From NCBI RefSeq assembly GCF_034541975.1, contig NZ_JAVYJM010000001.1: a DNA stretch of 64,000 nt; one strand, given 5' to 3'. Positions 26,550 to 35,001 of this stretch are shown here, piece by piece. Source of the DNA: Dermacoccus abyssi. GTDB lineage: Bacteria; Actinomycetota; Actinomycetes; Actinomycetales; Dermatophilaceae. Made by a program: the position numbers and the translations under genes. The notes below the pieces were generated by a model. It searched no databases and had not been told where the DNA came from. It saw nothing but the letters and a program-made list of their open reading frames with translations. The number at the start of each line of letters is the position of its first letter. Position 1 is the first letter of the stretch.

Positions 26550-27515
26550 TCAGGATCGATAACGTGCCGTCAATGCTTCGGCACGCACGTACATCGCATC
26601 GCGGACGGATTCTGGCGCTAGTACTTCGGCGTCCGTATCAAGCCGACACACTGCCCACACCGCGTGGCGCAGGTCTTCGAAGGTCACGTCGAGGCGGATC
26701 CAATCATCCGGCTCCGGTTCCTCGGCACGGACAGCACTGGCATTCTCCAGCAGTTCCTCACGACGTGAGGTCTTGATGCGGACGACGACGGGGATGTGGT
26801 TCTCGGAGAGGAACTGTGCGGTGCGCTCGGCCCAGATGCGGTCGAGGTCGACCTGCGCGGGGCGTTGCGCTGGTTCGGGGAGCGCTTCGGCGCTGAGCAT
26901 CCGAGACAGACGGTAAGTCCGATCATCTCCGGACCTCATTGACAGTAAATAGGTGCGCCCGCGGACGGTGACCAGTCCGATCGGATCGACAGTTCGAGGA
27001 CTCGGTGCCGCACCGGGTGCCGCGTAGTCGAACCGTAGCCGGCGTCCGGTGAGCACCGCGCTGCGGACCTCGTCCATGACGCCCTCAGCCAGGTCTTCTG
27101 CGGTGACGCGGCGAGAGAGTAGGTCAGTCTCCGGCTCAACCAAGAACCGTTTGGCCGCATCGTCCAGACTCGCTCGCTGTACTTCGGGTAGCGCGTCGAC
27201 GACCTTGCGCATAGCCGAGGCAAGAGGTGCGCTGAGGCCGAAGACCTTCTCGCCGCGGCCCGCTCCGGCGGTGAGCAGCGCGAGTGCCTCGTCATGGTTC
27301 ATCCCCGTCAACTCGGTTCGGAAGCCGGGAAGGAGCGAATAGCCCCCGTGCCGACCACGGTCGGCATAGACGGGGACCCCTGCGGTCGAGAGGGCGTCGA
27401 TGTCACGCAGCACGGTGCGCGTGGACACTTCGAGCTCACCGGATAACTGGTCGGCGGTCATTCGTCCTCGCTGGCGCAGTAGCAGCACCAGCGAGACCAG
27501 TCGGTCTGCTCGCAT
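26550..27515 (-). CDS. WYL-domain transcriptional regulator
   Basis: A 321-residue second WYL protein, clearly distinct from the one at 25441. The helix-turn-helix is RMTADQLSGELEVSTRTVLRDIDAL followed by GRHGGYSLLPG; the WYL core is RRLRFDYAAPG and RGRTYLLSMRSGDDRTYRLSRM. The ATG at 27515 is chosen because the family starts MRADRLVSLVLLL. It is divergent from ridA and may regulate it. Confidence 0.9.
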   Translation of the reverse strand: MRADRLVSLVLLLRQRGRMTADQLSGELEVSTRTVLRDIDALSTAGVPVYADRGRHGGYSLLPGFRTELTGMNHDEALALLTAGAGRGEKVFGLSAPLASAMRKVVDALPEVQRASLDDAAKRFLVEPETDLLSRRVTAEDLAEGVMDEVRSAVLTGRRLRFDYAAPGAAPSPRTVDPIGLVTVRGRTYLLSMRSGDDRTYRLSRMLSAEALPEPAQRPAQVDLDRIWAERTAQFLSENHIPVVVRIKTSRREELLENASAVRAEEPEPDDWIRLDVTFEDLRHAVWAVCRLDTDAEVLAPESVRDAMYVRAEALTARYRS

Positions 27516-27639
27516 GCACCCATTATTTCCAGAATACACGACACAAGGTGTCGTGATTCGTGGGGAGGCTAGTAGCGCAGCGTCGAGGACGGCGGCCATA
27601 GGGCGGCCGGGCGCTGCGGAACGAATGAACGGAGCAGCG

Positions 27640-28035
27640 ATGGAACGCACGGCAGTGAACCCGGTGACGTGGTCGCAGGAGATGGGCTTCAACCAGGGCG
27701 AAGTCATCTCAGGGGAGACAAGGACGCTGTACATCTCGGGACAGACAGCGATGAGCAAGGATGGTCGGCCAGAGCATGACGGGGACGTCGAGGCCCAGCT
27801 CGCGTTGGCCGTGGCGAACCTCGAGGCCGTGCTCGCCGAGGCCGGTATGTCGATGGAGAACCTGGTCCGCCTCAACGTCTACACCACCGACGTGGACGCG
27901 ATGTTCCCGCATTACGGCGTGCTCGCCGGGAAGCTCGGGGCGGCAGGAGTCGCCCCGACTACCACGATGCTCGGCGTCACCCGCCTGGCGATCCCCGGCC
28001 AGATGGTCGAGCTCGAAGGAACCGCTGTCGCATAA
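27640..28035 (+). CDS. RidA-family protein
   Basis: A 131-residue YjgF/RidA-like protein. Family members hydrolyse reactive enamine/imine intermediates of amino acid metabolism or act as small-molecule-binding trimers. Visible features are TLYISGQTAMSKDGRPEH, NLEAVLAEAGMSMENLVRLNVYTTD and the closing GVTRLAIPGQMVELEGTAVA. The usual catalytic arginine region near the end reads VTRLAIPG, so its deaminase activity is uncertain. The ATG at 27640 has GGAG upstream. Divergent from a WYL regulator. Confidence 0.85.
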   Translation: MERTAVNPVTWSQEMGFNQGEVISGETRTLYISGQTAMSKDGRPEHDGDVEAQLALAVANLEAVLAEAGMSMENLVRLNVYTTDVDAMFPHYGVLAGKLGAAGVAPTTTMLGVTRLAIPGQMVELEGTAVA

Positions 28036-28058
28036 CGTTTCCCCCTTTTGAATCACAA

Positions 28059-28097
28059 CTCGGACGGTCAGCAGGGCAACCCTGCTGACCGTCCGAG
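28059..28097. terminator. Strong 18-bp hairpin after ridA
   Basis: Arms CTCGGACGGTCAGCAGGG (28059-28076) and exact complement (28080-28097) with a CAA loop. It lies 23 bases past the ridA stop and 16 bases before the IS481 transposase start, so it may end ridA transcription or shield the IS. Confidence 0.65.
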
Positions 28098-28113
28098 AGT
28101 CCTAAGGAGTCCC

Positions 28114-28737
28114 ATGTCCCACGCAAATGCCGCTCTGACTCCCCGCCACCGTTTCAAAGTCGCTAGCCTGGTCGTAGATGACGGCTGGCCGATCAGCGAG
28201 GTCGCCGCTCGCTTCCAGGTGTCCTGGCCGACAGTGAAGCGGTGGGTAGATCGCTACGCAAATGGCGAATCGATGCACGACCGGTCCTCGCGGCCGAAGA
28301 CCTCGCCGCACAAGACGCGCAAGGCGACGAAGCGGTGCGTGAGCCTGCGCCTGCGACTTCGCGAAGGGCCGGTCCAACTTGCGAGCAGGCTCGGCATCGC
28401 GCCGTCCACCGTGCATCGAATCCTCACGACCGCCCGGCTGAACCGGCTCGCATACGTAGACCGCGCCACAGGCGAAGTTGTCCGCCGTTACGAGCATGAC
28501 TACCCCGGGTCGCTCGTGCACGCCGATGTGAAGAAGCTCGGGAACATCCCCGACGGAGGCGGCTGGCGTTATGTCGGCCGCCGCCAAGGCGAAAAGAACC
28601 GCTCCGCCACCCCGGACAAGCCCCGCAGTAAGTGGCACAACCCCAAGCTGGGGTACGCGTTCGTGCACACCGTCATCGACGACCACTCCCGCGTCGCGTA
28701 CACCGAGGTCCACGACGACGAAACTGCCATCACCGGG
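28114..28737 (+). pseudogene. IS481-family transposase, 3' truncated
   Basis: The first 208 or so codons of an IS481 transposase: helix-turn-helix SEVAARFQVSWPTVKRWVDRY, LASRLGIAPSTVHRILT, and the start of the rve core with GSLVHADVKKLG and YAFVHTVIDDHSRVAYTEV. The first catalytic Asp is present, but the frame leaves the family after HDDETAIT at about 28735. AAGGAG lies 4 bases before the ATG. The element end is lost next to lsr2. Confidence 0.85.
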
Positions 28738-28777
28738 CCGAAGCCCCAGTTCTGTAGCGCCAAAGAGGGTGGGGCAC

Positions 28778-29095
28778 CTAGTGCGCGGCGTCGTATGCGT
28801 CCAGGATGTCCTGTGCGACGCGTCCACGATCGCTGACCGTGCGCCCGTTCGCTCGAGCCCACTGTCGGACCTCGTCGAGGTCGTCGCGCCTCTTGCCTGC
28901 AGCGGCCGTCTGGCGACGACCGCCGACCCTCCGAGCCGAACCCACCCAAGTCGCGAACTGACTCCGCAGCTGAGTCGCGTTTTCGTCAGACAGGTCGATC
29001 TCGTAGCTCGCCCCGTCCAAGCTGAATGAGATCGTCTCCGCAGCTTCACCGCCGTCGACGTCGTCCTCGAGGAAGACTCGAATTCTTTGTGCCAT
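28778..29095 (-). CDS. lsr2: Lsr2-family nucleoid protein (xenogeneic silencer)
   Basis: A 105-residue Lsr2. The N-terminal dimerisation domain reads MAQRIRVFLEDDVDGGEAAETI and SFSLDGASYEIDLSDENATQL; a basic linker follows (RRVGGRRQTAAAGKRRD), then the DNA-binding domain with VRQWARANGRTVSDRGRVAQDIL, containing the R-G-R AT-hook-like motif. Lsr2 binds AT-rich DNA and silences acquired genes in actinobacteria. I start at ATG 29095 because family members begin MAQ; an ATG at 29101 is possible. It lies beside an IS481 remnant and the AT-richer DUF2971 gene. Confidence 0.9.
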   Translation of the reverse strand: MAQRIRVFLEDDVDGGEAAETISFSLDGASYEIDLSDENATQLRSQFATWVGSARRVGGRRQTAAAGKRRDDLDEVRQWARANGRTVSDRGRVAQDILDAYDAAH

Positions 29096-29213
29096 CTGCA
29101 TTCACTCCCAATCGACAACGGTTCGCACGACAGGCCGACTGTACCCCAGCCTCTACGGATTCGCCTGCAAACCTGGCGCGCGAATCAGCGCACGAACCTC
29201 TTCTCGTGCAACA

Positions 29214-30047
29214 ATGAAAACTATGACGAGCAACTCACCCACTCCAGAGACGATCTGGCACTACACGACGGCACACGGCCTGCGCGTTATTCTCAAGAGC
29301 AAGGCTTTTTTTGCGACCGCTACGCCGTACCTCAATGACTCTCAAGAACTTACCTTTGGGAAGCGGCAAATTCGCGCCGCGGGGCAAGTTTTGGTCGATA
29401 AGCTAGGCGGCAAAACAGAGGATGATGACCGGCCTGCCGGAGGGTGGAATCTGTGGGCGACTCTAAATTCCCCTCCGTCCTCGCAGGAGGATGAAGATCC
29501 GTGGGAGGTCCCCAGCACTTATACTACGTCTTTCAGTAGTGAAGGTGACATGTTGAGCCAATGGCGAGCATATGGCGGTGAGCGCGGCTTCGCTATCGGC
29601 GTCGATCTGCGTAAATTTGAGTCGTCAATTCCATCCCACCTATCTCCGAAGATAAGTGGCGTTAGGTACGGTATGGCTGGACAGAATCTCCTTACTGAGG
29701 AGATGGAGAAACGCCTTGTTACTCACAAGGGATCTCGAGACCTTGACGCAAATGGGATTTCAGAACTGCTGGAGTTTCTCGCCCAGATCAAACACCCGGC
29801 CTTCAAAGAGGAGAAGGAGGTGCGCCTCCAAGTTTCGAACCCCCCGCGCAAGGAGATCAAGGCGCGCGTGCGGGGAGATTCTTTCGTGACGTACGTCGAG
29901 GTCCCCTTTGACCCGTCGGCTGTGACGCACGTGCGCGTTGGGCCGGGGCGGATGCCTCACCAGACCAGGGCGGTGACGCAGATGCTGGCGGACCTGTCAT
30001 ATCGCCGAGTTCGGGTCGACGAGTCTGAAGCGCCGTACCGAGCGTGA
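29214..30047 (+). CDS. DUF2971-family protein
   Basis: A 277-residue protein with the DUF2971 landmarks: WHYTTAHGLRVILKSKAFFA near the start, YLNDSQELTFG, then TTSFSSEGDMLSQWRAYGG with RGFAIGVDL, and the late FKEEKEVRLQVSN. Members often sit in defence or phage-resistance neighbourhoods; the function is not established. The conserved H-Y, S-W-Y and E-K-E positions recall an ADP-ribosyltransferase-like layout, which is my inference only. Composition is visibly less GC-rich than the rest, so the gene is probably acquired and a likely Lsr2 target. It is monocistronic and divergent from lsr2. Confidence 0.8.
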   Translation: MKTMTSNSPTPETIWHYTTAHGLRVILKSKAFFATATPYLNDSQELTFGKRQIRAAGQVLVDKLGGKTEDDDRPAGGWNLWATLNSPPSSQEDEDPWEVPSTYTTSFSSEGDMLSQWRAYGGERGFAIGVDLRKFESSIPSHLSPKISGVRYGMAGQNLLTEEMEKRLVTHKGSRDLDANGISELLEFLAQIKHPAFKEEKEVRLQVSNPPRKEIKARVRGDSFVTYVEVPFDPSAVTHVRVGPGRMPHQTRAVTQMLADLSYRRVRVDESEAPYRA

Positions 30048-30307
30048 GTGCACTGCTGACCCAGGCGGCGGAGGCCGGGGTCAGGGCTGGGGCGACGACT
30101 GATCGACCCGGACGTCTGTGATCTACGCCGAAGAGCGTCTCGACAGTTTCGTCAAGATGGGCGCCAAAACGCTGCCACACGCCGTAGTTTTGACACGTTC
30201 AGTTGTGCCCAGGGTTTTGACCACTTCGCGAGGGTCCATTGCGGCCCAACCTGTGACTTCTGCGTTTAAATGGCGGGGTTCTTCCGACGTTCCGTGGCAG
30301 GCCGGGG

Positions 30308-31126
30308 TCAGGTGACGCCGATGACCAGGGTGCTTTGGGCGGCTTCGATGACATCGTTGGTGATGGTGTCGAGTTCGTTTATCTTCAGCACGCGCTGGAT
30401 CTGGGGGATGAGGCGTTCGAGCAGCCGGAAGTTGCCGCGGGTGCCCCGCGCGATGGCGGCGATGGCTTGGGCGTCGGTGAAGTCTTCGGGGTCGAGGGTC
30501 TTGCCGAGGGAGCGCCAGTGTCGTTGCAGGACGAACAACAGTTCGTCCTGACCCAGGGGTCGGTATTGATGGGCGAACCCGACCCGGCTGTAGAACTGGG
30601 GGTAGTGGCTGAACTGCTTCTCCAGTCCGGGCATGCCGATCAGGATCAGTGCGATGTCGTCTCGGTCGTAGCGGTCGCGCAGCAGTTCCAGGGCGGCGGG
30701 GCGGAGCCGTTCGGACTCGTCGACGATGATCAGCTCCACGTAGTTCCTGCTGCGGCGCCATCCCCAGGTCTCGGGCGTGACGTCGCCGTGCGGCGCGAGG
30801 TGCTGTTCGATGCAGATGTTGGTGCGGGTGATGGCCTGATTGAGCTCATCCTTCAGGGTCCGCGGGGCGGTCAGCACGCTGGGGGTGTAGAGCACGGTGC
30901 GGCTCCGGTTCAGGGCGGCGTAGATCTTGGCGTCGTCGTCGGAGCGCGGCCCCCAGTAGGTCAGCAGATCGAGGGCCTTGTCCCAGTGCGCGTAGCGGCG
31001 CGCCGAGAGCGTCTTGCCCACTCCGGCCGACCCGAAGCACAGGCCGATGGTGTGGCCGCGGCGCACGGCGTCGGCGAACTCGGTGAAGCGGCGGTGTTCT
31101 TTGGTGACGATGAAGCGCTGGCTCAC
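30308..31126 (-). CDS. tniB: TniB-like AAA+ transposition ATPase
   Basis: 272 residues. Walker A is GSAGVGKTLSAR, Walker B is LIIVDESERL, and sensor-like IGMPGLEKQF follows. TniB/IstB/MuB proteins bind target DNA and activate the DDE transposase. The GTG start at 31126 overlaps the tniA stop (GTGA). The counterpart at 48683 has the same length and is closely similar throughout. Confidence 0.9.
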   Translation of the reverse strand: MSQRFIVTKEHRRFTEFADAVRRGHTIGLCFGSAGVGKTLSARRYAHWDKALDLLTYWGPRSDDDAKIYAALNRSRTVLYTPSVLTAPRTLKDELNQAITRTNICIEQHLAPHGDVTPETWGWRRSRNYVELIIVDESERLRPAALELLRDRYDRDDIALILIGMPGLEKQFSHYPQFYSRVGFAHQYRPLGQDELLFVLQRHWRSLGKTLDPEDFTDAQAIAAIARGTRGNFRLLERLIPQIQRVLKINELDTITNDVIEAAQSTLVIGVT

Positions 31127-32529
31127 CTCAGGTCCTCCTTGTAGACCTTCAACTTCCGTTTCGGCGTCTGCGCCGCCGCTGGTTCCTCCGCGGGAGGTGG
31201 TGTCTCGGTGGTGTGTGCGGCCACGACAGCGATGCGTTCGTTGATGCCGGCCCGTAGTGCCCGGCGTCTCGCGTTGCGAGCGGCCTGGATCTCTTTGAGG
31301 CTGACCTTCTGGTCGTGGTGCTCCTGGTTGACGGCCTTGCAGAGGAACTCGTCGTGGTCGAAGACGCGGATTTCGGTGATGTCGCGAGGGTCGTAACGGA
31401 TCACGACCGACTGTCCGACGTAGCCGGCCAGGGTCGGGGAGACGTAGCGCAGGCCCTGGAATCGGATGCCATCGCGGCGCACGACGCGGGTCTTGGCCAC
31501 GGTCAGCAACAGTCCGTCGAGAGCTTCCAGGCTCTCGGGCATGCGGGGCAGCCAGCCCTCGGCGATCCACGCGCTGCGCGGGGAGGTGCCGATCTCGCTG
31601 TGCGTGCGGTCGTTGTAGGTGGCCACGAACCTTTCGACGGCGGTGTCGAGCTCGGCCAGGGACAGTGTCGGTGTTGGCCAGGGCTGGCCTTCGCCGATGT
31701 ATCCGGGCAGGTCGGCCAGCAGCTCGGTGTTGACGGTGCCGAAGAACCGCTCGATCTTGCCCCGGCCCTGGGGGCGGGCGACGGTGGAATGGATCAGCCG
31801 GATGTGGAGGTCGACGGCGGTGCCGGCGAGCTGGTGGCTGATGAAGTCGCTGCCGTGATCGACGTAGAGCACGTCCGGTAGGCCGCACATCGGCCAGGCC
31901 GGGTCGGCCTTGTGCCAGATCGCCTGCCGCAGCGCCAGCGCGGTGTTCATCGCCGACGGTGCGCCCAGGAAGACGGTATAGCCGCAGATCGCTCGGGAGC
32001 AGTCATCGAGGATGGTCGTCAACCACGGCCGGGCAGGTTTGCCATCGGTGCCGACTACCAGGATGTCGAGCAACGTGTGATCGGACTGCCACATCGCGTT
32101 GGGCCACTCCGCCTGCCGGCGCAGCACCAGCTCGTGCTTGTCGCGGTAGGACGCCGCGCCTTCCAGGGCGAGGGTGACCATGCCCGGGTCCAGGGCGCGC
32201 ACGATCTCCCACACCACCGAATAGGACGGGACCGGCCACCCGTGGATGCCGCAGATGCCGGTGACCTTGCGATGGATCGTGGCGATAGCCGGCCGCGGCT
32301 TGCTCAGCGCCAGACCCTCGATCACGTGGACGAGATCGGTCGGCAAGCGGTGGGTGCCGGCGTCCATTCGCGGGGCCGTCTCCAGGCCCGCGTAGCCGTC
32401 GGTCCGGTAGCGGGCGTGCCAGCGCTCCAGGGTCCGCAGCCCGACGCCGGACTCGCGGGCCAGACGCGCGAGCGGAACCTCGTCCTCCACATGGAGCCGG
32501 AGAATGCGCCACCGCGCCGCAGCGTCCAT
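31123..32529 (-). CDS. tniA: TniA-like DDE transposase
   Basis: 468 residues of a Mu/Tn7-type integrase-fold transposase. An N-terminal helix-turn-helix (PLARLARESGVGLRTLERWHARY) precedes the catalytic core: first Asp in MWQSDHTLLD, second in YVDHGSDF, Glu in GRGKIERFFGTV. A Mu-type beta-barrel domain follows. ATG at 32529 is chosen from the match to the second copy; the frame is open upstream through the resolvase end. Confidence 0.92.
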   Translation of the reverse strand: MDAAARWRILRLHVEDEVPLARLARESGVGLRTLERWHARYRTDGYAGLETAPRMDAGTHRLPTDLVHVIEGLALSKPRPAIATIHRKVTGICGIHGWPVPSYSVVWEIVRALDPGMVTLALEGAASYRDKHELVLRRQAEWPNAMWQSDHTLLDILVVGTDGKPARPWLTTILDDCSRAICGYTVFLGAPSAMNTALALRQAIWHKADPAWPMCGLPDVLYVDHGSDFISHQLAGTAVDLHIRLIHSTVARPQGRGKIERFFGTVNTELLADLPGYIGEGQPWPTPTLSLAELDTAVERFVATYNDRTHSEIGTSPRSAWIAEGWLPRMPESLEALDGLLLTVAKTRVVRRDGIRFQGLRYVSPTLAGYVGQSVVIRYDPRDITEIRVFDHDEFLCKAVNQEHHDQKVSLKEIQAARNARRRALRAGINERIAVVAAHTTETPPPAEEPAAAQTPKRKLKVYKEDLR

Positions 32530-32536
32530 CGCGCAC

Positions 32537-33133
32537 CTACTGCACGAGGCTCTCGCGGCCACGCTGCGCGCGCTCAAGGGCACGGTAGACCGTGGAGCGG
32601 CCGACGCTGAACAGCTCGGCCAGCTCGCCCACGGTGTGCTCCTTGGCGGCATGCAGGTGGACGAGGTGAGCCTCCTGTCGTGGGGTGAGCTTCGGAGACT
32701 TCCCGCGCAGCCGGCCCTTGGCCTTGGCGACCTTCATCCCTTCGCGGGTGCGGGCGCGAATGAGGTCGGCTTCGAACTCGGCGACCATCGCCAGCACGTT
32801 AAACAGCAGTTTGCCCATCGGGTCCGTCGGGTCATACACCGATCCGGCGATGCTGAGTTTCACCTCGCGGGCCGCGAGGTCATCGGCAATCTCGTGAGCA
32901 TCGCGCACCGAACGTGCCAACCGGTCGAGCTTGGTGACCACGAACGTGTCACCGGCCCGGCATGCCGCCAGCGCCTGCCGCAGCCCGGCGCGATCCGCAT
33001 TGCGGCCGGTCAGTCCGTGATCGACGTATATGCGCATCGCGTCGACACCGAGAGCGCTGAGGCCATCGCGCTGGGCGGTGAGGTCCTGTTCATCGGTGGA
33101 GACCCGGGCGTACCCGACCTTCAAAGCGGACAT
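32537..33133 (-). CDS. Serine resolvase of the transposon
   Basis: A 198-residue small serine recombinase. Catalytic Ser is in VGYARVSTDEQ, followed by the TKLDRLARSV motif and the E helix AMVAEFEADLIRARTREGM; the C-terminal helix-turn-helix is HTVGELAELFSVGRSTVYRAL. It would resolve cointegrates at an upstream res site. It differs in sequence from the resolvase at the same position in the second transposon (46682), so the resolution modules were exchanged. Confidence 0.92.
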   Translation of the reverse strand: MSALKVGYARVSTDEQDLTAQRDGLSALGVDAMRIYVDHGLTGRNADRAGLRQALAACRAGDTFVVTKLDRLARSVRDAHEIADDLAAREVKLSIAGSVYDPTDPMGKLLFNVLAMVAEFEADLIRARTREGMKVAKAKGRLRGKSPKLTPRQEAHLVHLHAAKEHTVGELAELFSVGRSTVYRALERAQRGRESLVQ

Positions 33134-33294
33134 GCTTCTAAGTGTGTCATATAAGGCCCCGTCACCGAACAGTTCACCGGACGGGTCTTACGGGACACCT
33201 CGTCAGGCATGCTATAAGACTCCCATGTCGGGAGTGGGTGTGTCCGGTCGAGGTTCCCCATGCGGGACCCTCGGAAGTGTGCCGTCGAGGGACC

Positions 33295-33408
33295 GTCGCG
33301 AGGTGATCGATGGTGATCGGGTCACCGGCGGCGCGCAGCCGCAGCAACGGGACCAGCAGGGCGGTCTCCTCGGACCGGACGAGCCGGTCTGCCAGGTCGG
33401 TGGTCTGT
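33295..33408 (-). pseudogene. merB (alkylmercury lyase) N-terminal remnant
   Basis: In one frame the minus strand reads TTDLADRLVRSEETALLVP, then LLRLRAAGDPITIDHLATV, matching the first helix pair of organomercurial lyases (LLVPLLR, a glycine, then a helix). No start codon is in place and a near-duplicated 16 bases (ACCGACCTGACAG / ACCGACCTGGCAG) sit at the expected start. The similarity ends at about 33295, where the transposon begins. It follows merA on the same strand. Confidence 0.5.
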
Positions 33409-33469
33409 CAGGTCGGTGGTGAGGATCGTCTCATTGAGTGCGTCCAATTCTATTGGGGTGAGTGCGCGG

Positions 33470-34894
33470 TCAGGCGCAGCAGGACAGCTTCGAGACGTCG
33501 GTGGTGAAGGCCTTGGCGACGATGCGGATGCCTTCGGCCATGGTCAGGTATGGGGCCCACGCGTCGGCGACTTCTGCGATGGTCTTGCCGAGGATGTGGA
33601 CGCCGGCGGCGGCGAGCTCGCCGGCGTCCTTGGCGACAGCGGTGAGACCGACGATCTCGCCGGTGTCGGCGTTGGCGACCATCTTGATGAACCCACGCAT
33701 GTCCCGGTTCACCAGCGCACGGGGCACGTACTCCAGTGGCAGGACGCGGCAGTCGCAGCGGATCCCGGCCGCGATGACCTCCTTCTCGGTCATCCCGACC
33801 GCGCCGATGGCGGGACCGGTGAACGTCACCCGAGGCATCCGTGTGTAGTCGACCGAAGTGTTGGCGTCGGTGAAGGCGTTCTCGGCGACGATCGTGCCGT
33901 GCCGGGCCGCGACATAGACGAACTCGGGGTGCCCGGTGACATCCCCGCCCGCCCAGACGCGGGGGTTGGCGGTCTGCAACTGGTCGGTGACCACGATCTG
34001 TCCGGCCTCGCCGGTCTTCACCCCCACGGCCTCGAGGTTGAGCCCCTCGGTGACCGGGCGGCGTCCGAGCGCGACGAGGATCTCGTCGGCACGGAACTCC
34101 TGCTCGCCGCCCGAGACCTCGGCCATGACGACGACCTGCCCGGTGACGGTATCGCGGGCAACGCGGGAGGGAACAGCGCGGCGGACCACCCGGATGCCCT
34201 CGTCGGCGAAGACTTCCTGCAATGATCTGGAAACCTCCGGCTCCTCCTTCGACGCCAGCCGAGAACGCACCAGCAGGGTCACCTTCGAGCCGAGCCGGGC
34301 GAACATCTGGGCCAGCTCCAGCGCCACGTAGCCACCGCCGAGCACCAGCAGCGAGTCGGGGCGCTCGGACAGTTCCATCGCCGACGTCGAGGTCAGGTAC
34401 TCGACGCCGTCCAGCCCCTGGATGAGCGGGACCCAGGGACGGGTGCCGGTAGCGATCAGGTAATGGGCGGACTCGATGGTTTCCACGGTGCCTTCAGCGG
34501 CGGTGACCTCCAGCACAGGCGCATCCGGGGTGCCGGCGAAGGCCGCCTGGCCCTGGCGGACCGGCCAGCCGTAGGCTTCGGCCACGTCGAAGTACTTCTC
34601 ACCCCGCATCGCCTCGACCAGGTCCTGCTTGCCACCCACCAGCCCGGGCATGTCGACCGCGCCCGCGGTGGCGGCGATCCCCGGGAACCGGGAGCCCGCG
34701 TCCGCGGCCACGTGGCGGGCCTCGGCGGCCGCTATCAGCGCCTTGGACGGCACGCACCCGGTGTTCACGCAGGTGCCGCCGAACGTACCGCGCTCGACCA
34801 TCACCACCGACTTGCCCAGCGTGGTGGCGCGGATCGCTGCGGCGAACGCCGCGCCACCCGACCCGATCACGGCCAGATCAATCTTCGACTGCAT
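33470..34894 (-). CDS. merA: Mercuric reductase
   Basis: A 474-residue flavin disulfide reductase that reduces Hg(II) to volatile Hg(0) with NADPH in the cytoplasm. FAD motif IGSGGAAFAAAI, redox-active pair GGTCVNTGCVPSK, NADPH site LGGGYVALELAQ and second FAD motif VWAGGDVTG are all present. The C-terminus ends in SCCA, the vicinal cysteine pair that hands mercury to the active site. There is no N-terminal HMA domain, and no merT/merP transport genes are seen. It is transcribed divergently from merR from a typical 19-bp-spaced promoter. Confidence 0.95.
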   Translation of the reverse strand: MQSKIDLAVIGSGGAAFAAAIRATTLGKSVVMVERGTFGGTCVNTGCVPSKALIAAAEARHVAADAGSRFPGIAATAGAVDMPGLVGGKQDLVEAMRGEKYFDVAEAYGWPVRQGQAAFAGTPDAPVLEVTAAEGTVETIESAHYLIATGTRPWVPLIQGLDGVEYLTSTSAMELSERPDSLLVLGGGYVALELAQMFARLGSKVTLLVRSRLASKEEPEVSRSLQEVFADEGIRVVRRAVPSRVARDTVTGQVVVMAEVSGGEQEFRADEILVALGRRPVTEGLNLEAVGVKTGEAGQIVVTDQLQTANPRVWAGGDVTGHPEFVYVAARHGTIVAENAFTDANTSVDYTRMPRVTFTGPAIGAVGMTEKEVIAAGIRCDCRVLPLEYVPRALVNRDMRGFIKMVANADTGEIVGLTAVAKDAGELAAAGVHILGKTIAEVADAWAPYLTMAEGIRIVAKAFTTDVSKLSCCA

Positions 34895-34939
34895 CCCGAA
34901 CCCTCCCCGGACTGTTGAGAAATCCTCCTGATGCGGCGA

Positions 34940-34970
34940 TACTAAAGCTTCCAGTACAGGGGAAGGTCAA
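34940..34970 (-). promoter_or_regulatory. MerR-type promoter/operator of merA
   Basis: On the minus strand TTGACC (34970-34965) and TAGTAT (34945-34940) are separated by 19 bases. The spacer holds the dyad CTTCC-8-GGAAG (34948-34965 on the plus strand). An over-long 19-bp spacer with a central dyad is the hallmark of promoters that MerR untwists on metal binding. Confidence 0.75.
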
Positions 34971-35001
34971 GGGTGAGACCTGTGACACACGAGGGGTGAG
35001 G

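Larger units (their letters stand above)
30252..33290 (-). mobile_element. Tn5053/Tn402-like transposon, one end degraded
   Basis: Contains tniR-type resolvase, tniA and tniB in that order on the minus strand. The tniB-side end begins TGTGACTTCTGCG at 30252 and shares about 45 bases of pattern with the ends of the second element (43798-49557). The resolvase-side end could not be matched; the boundary of about 33290 is where the merB similarity stops. No target duplication can therefore be assigned. Confidence 0.75.

Noticed and set aside
27709..28056. Minus-strand frame over ridA
   Set aside because: Antisense shadow of ridA, which has clear family motifs.
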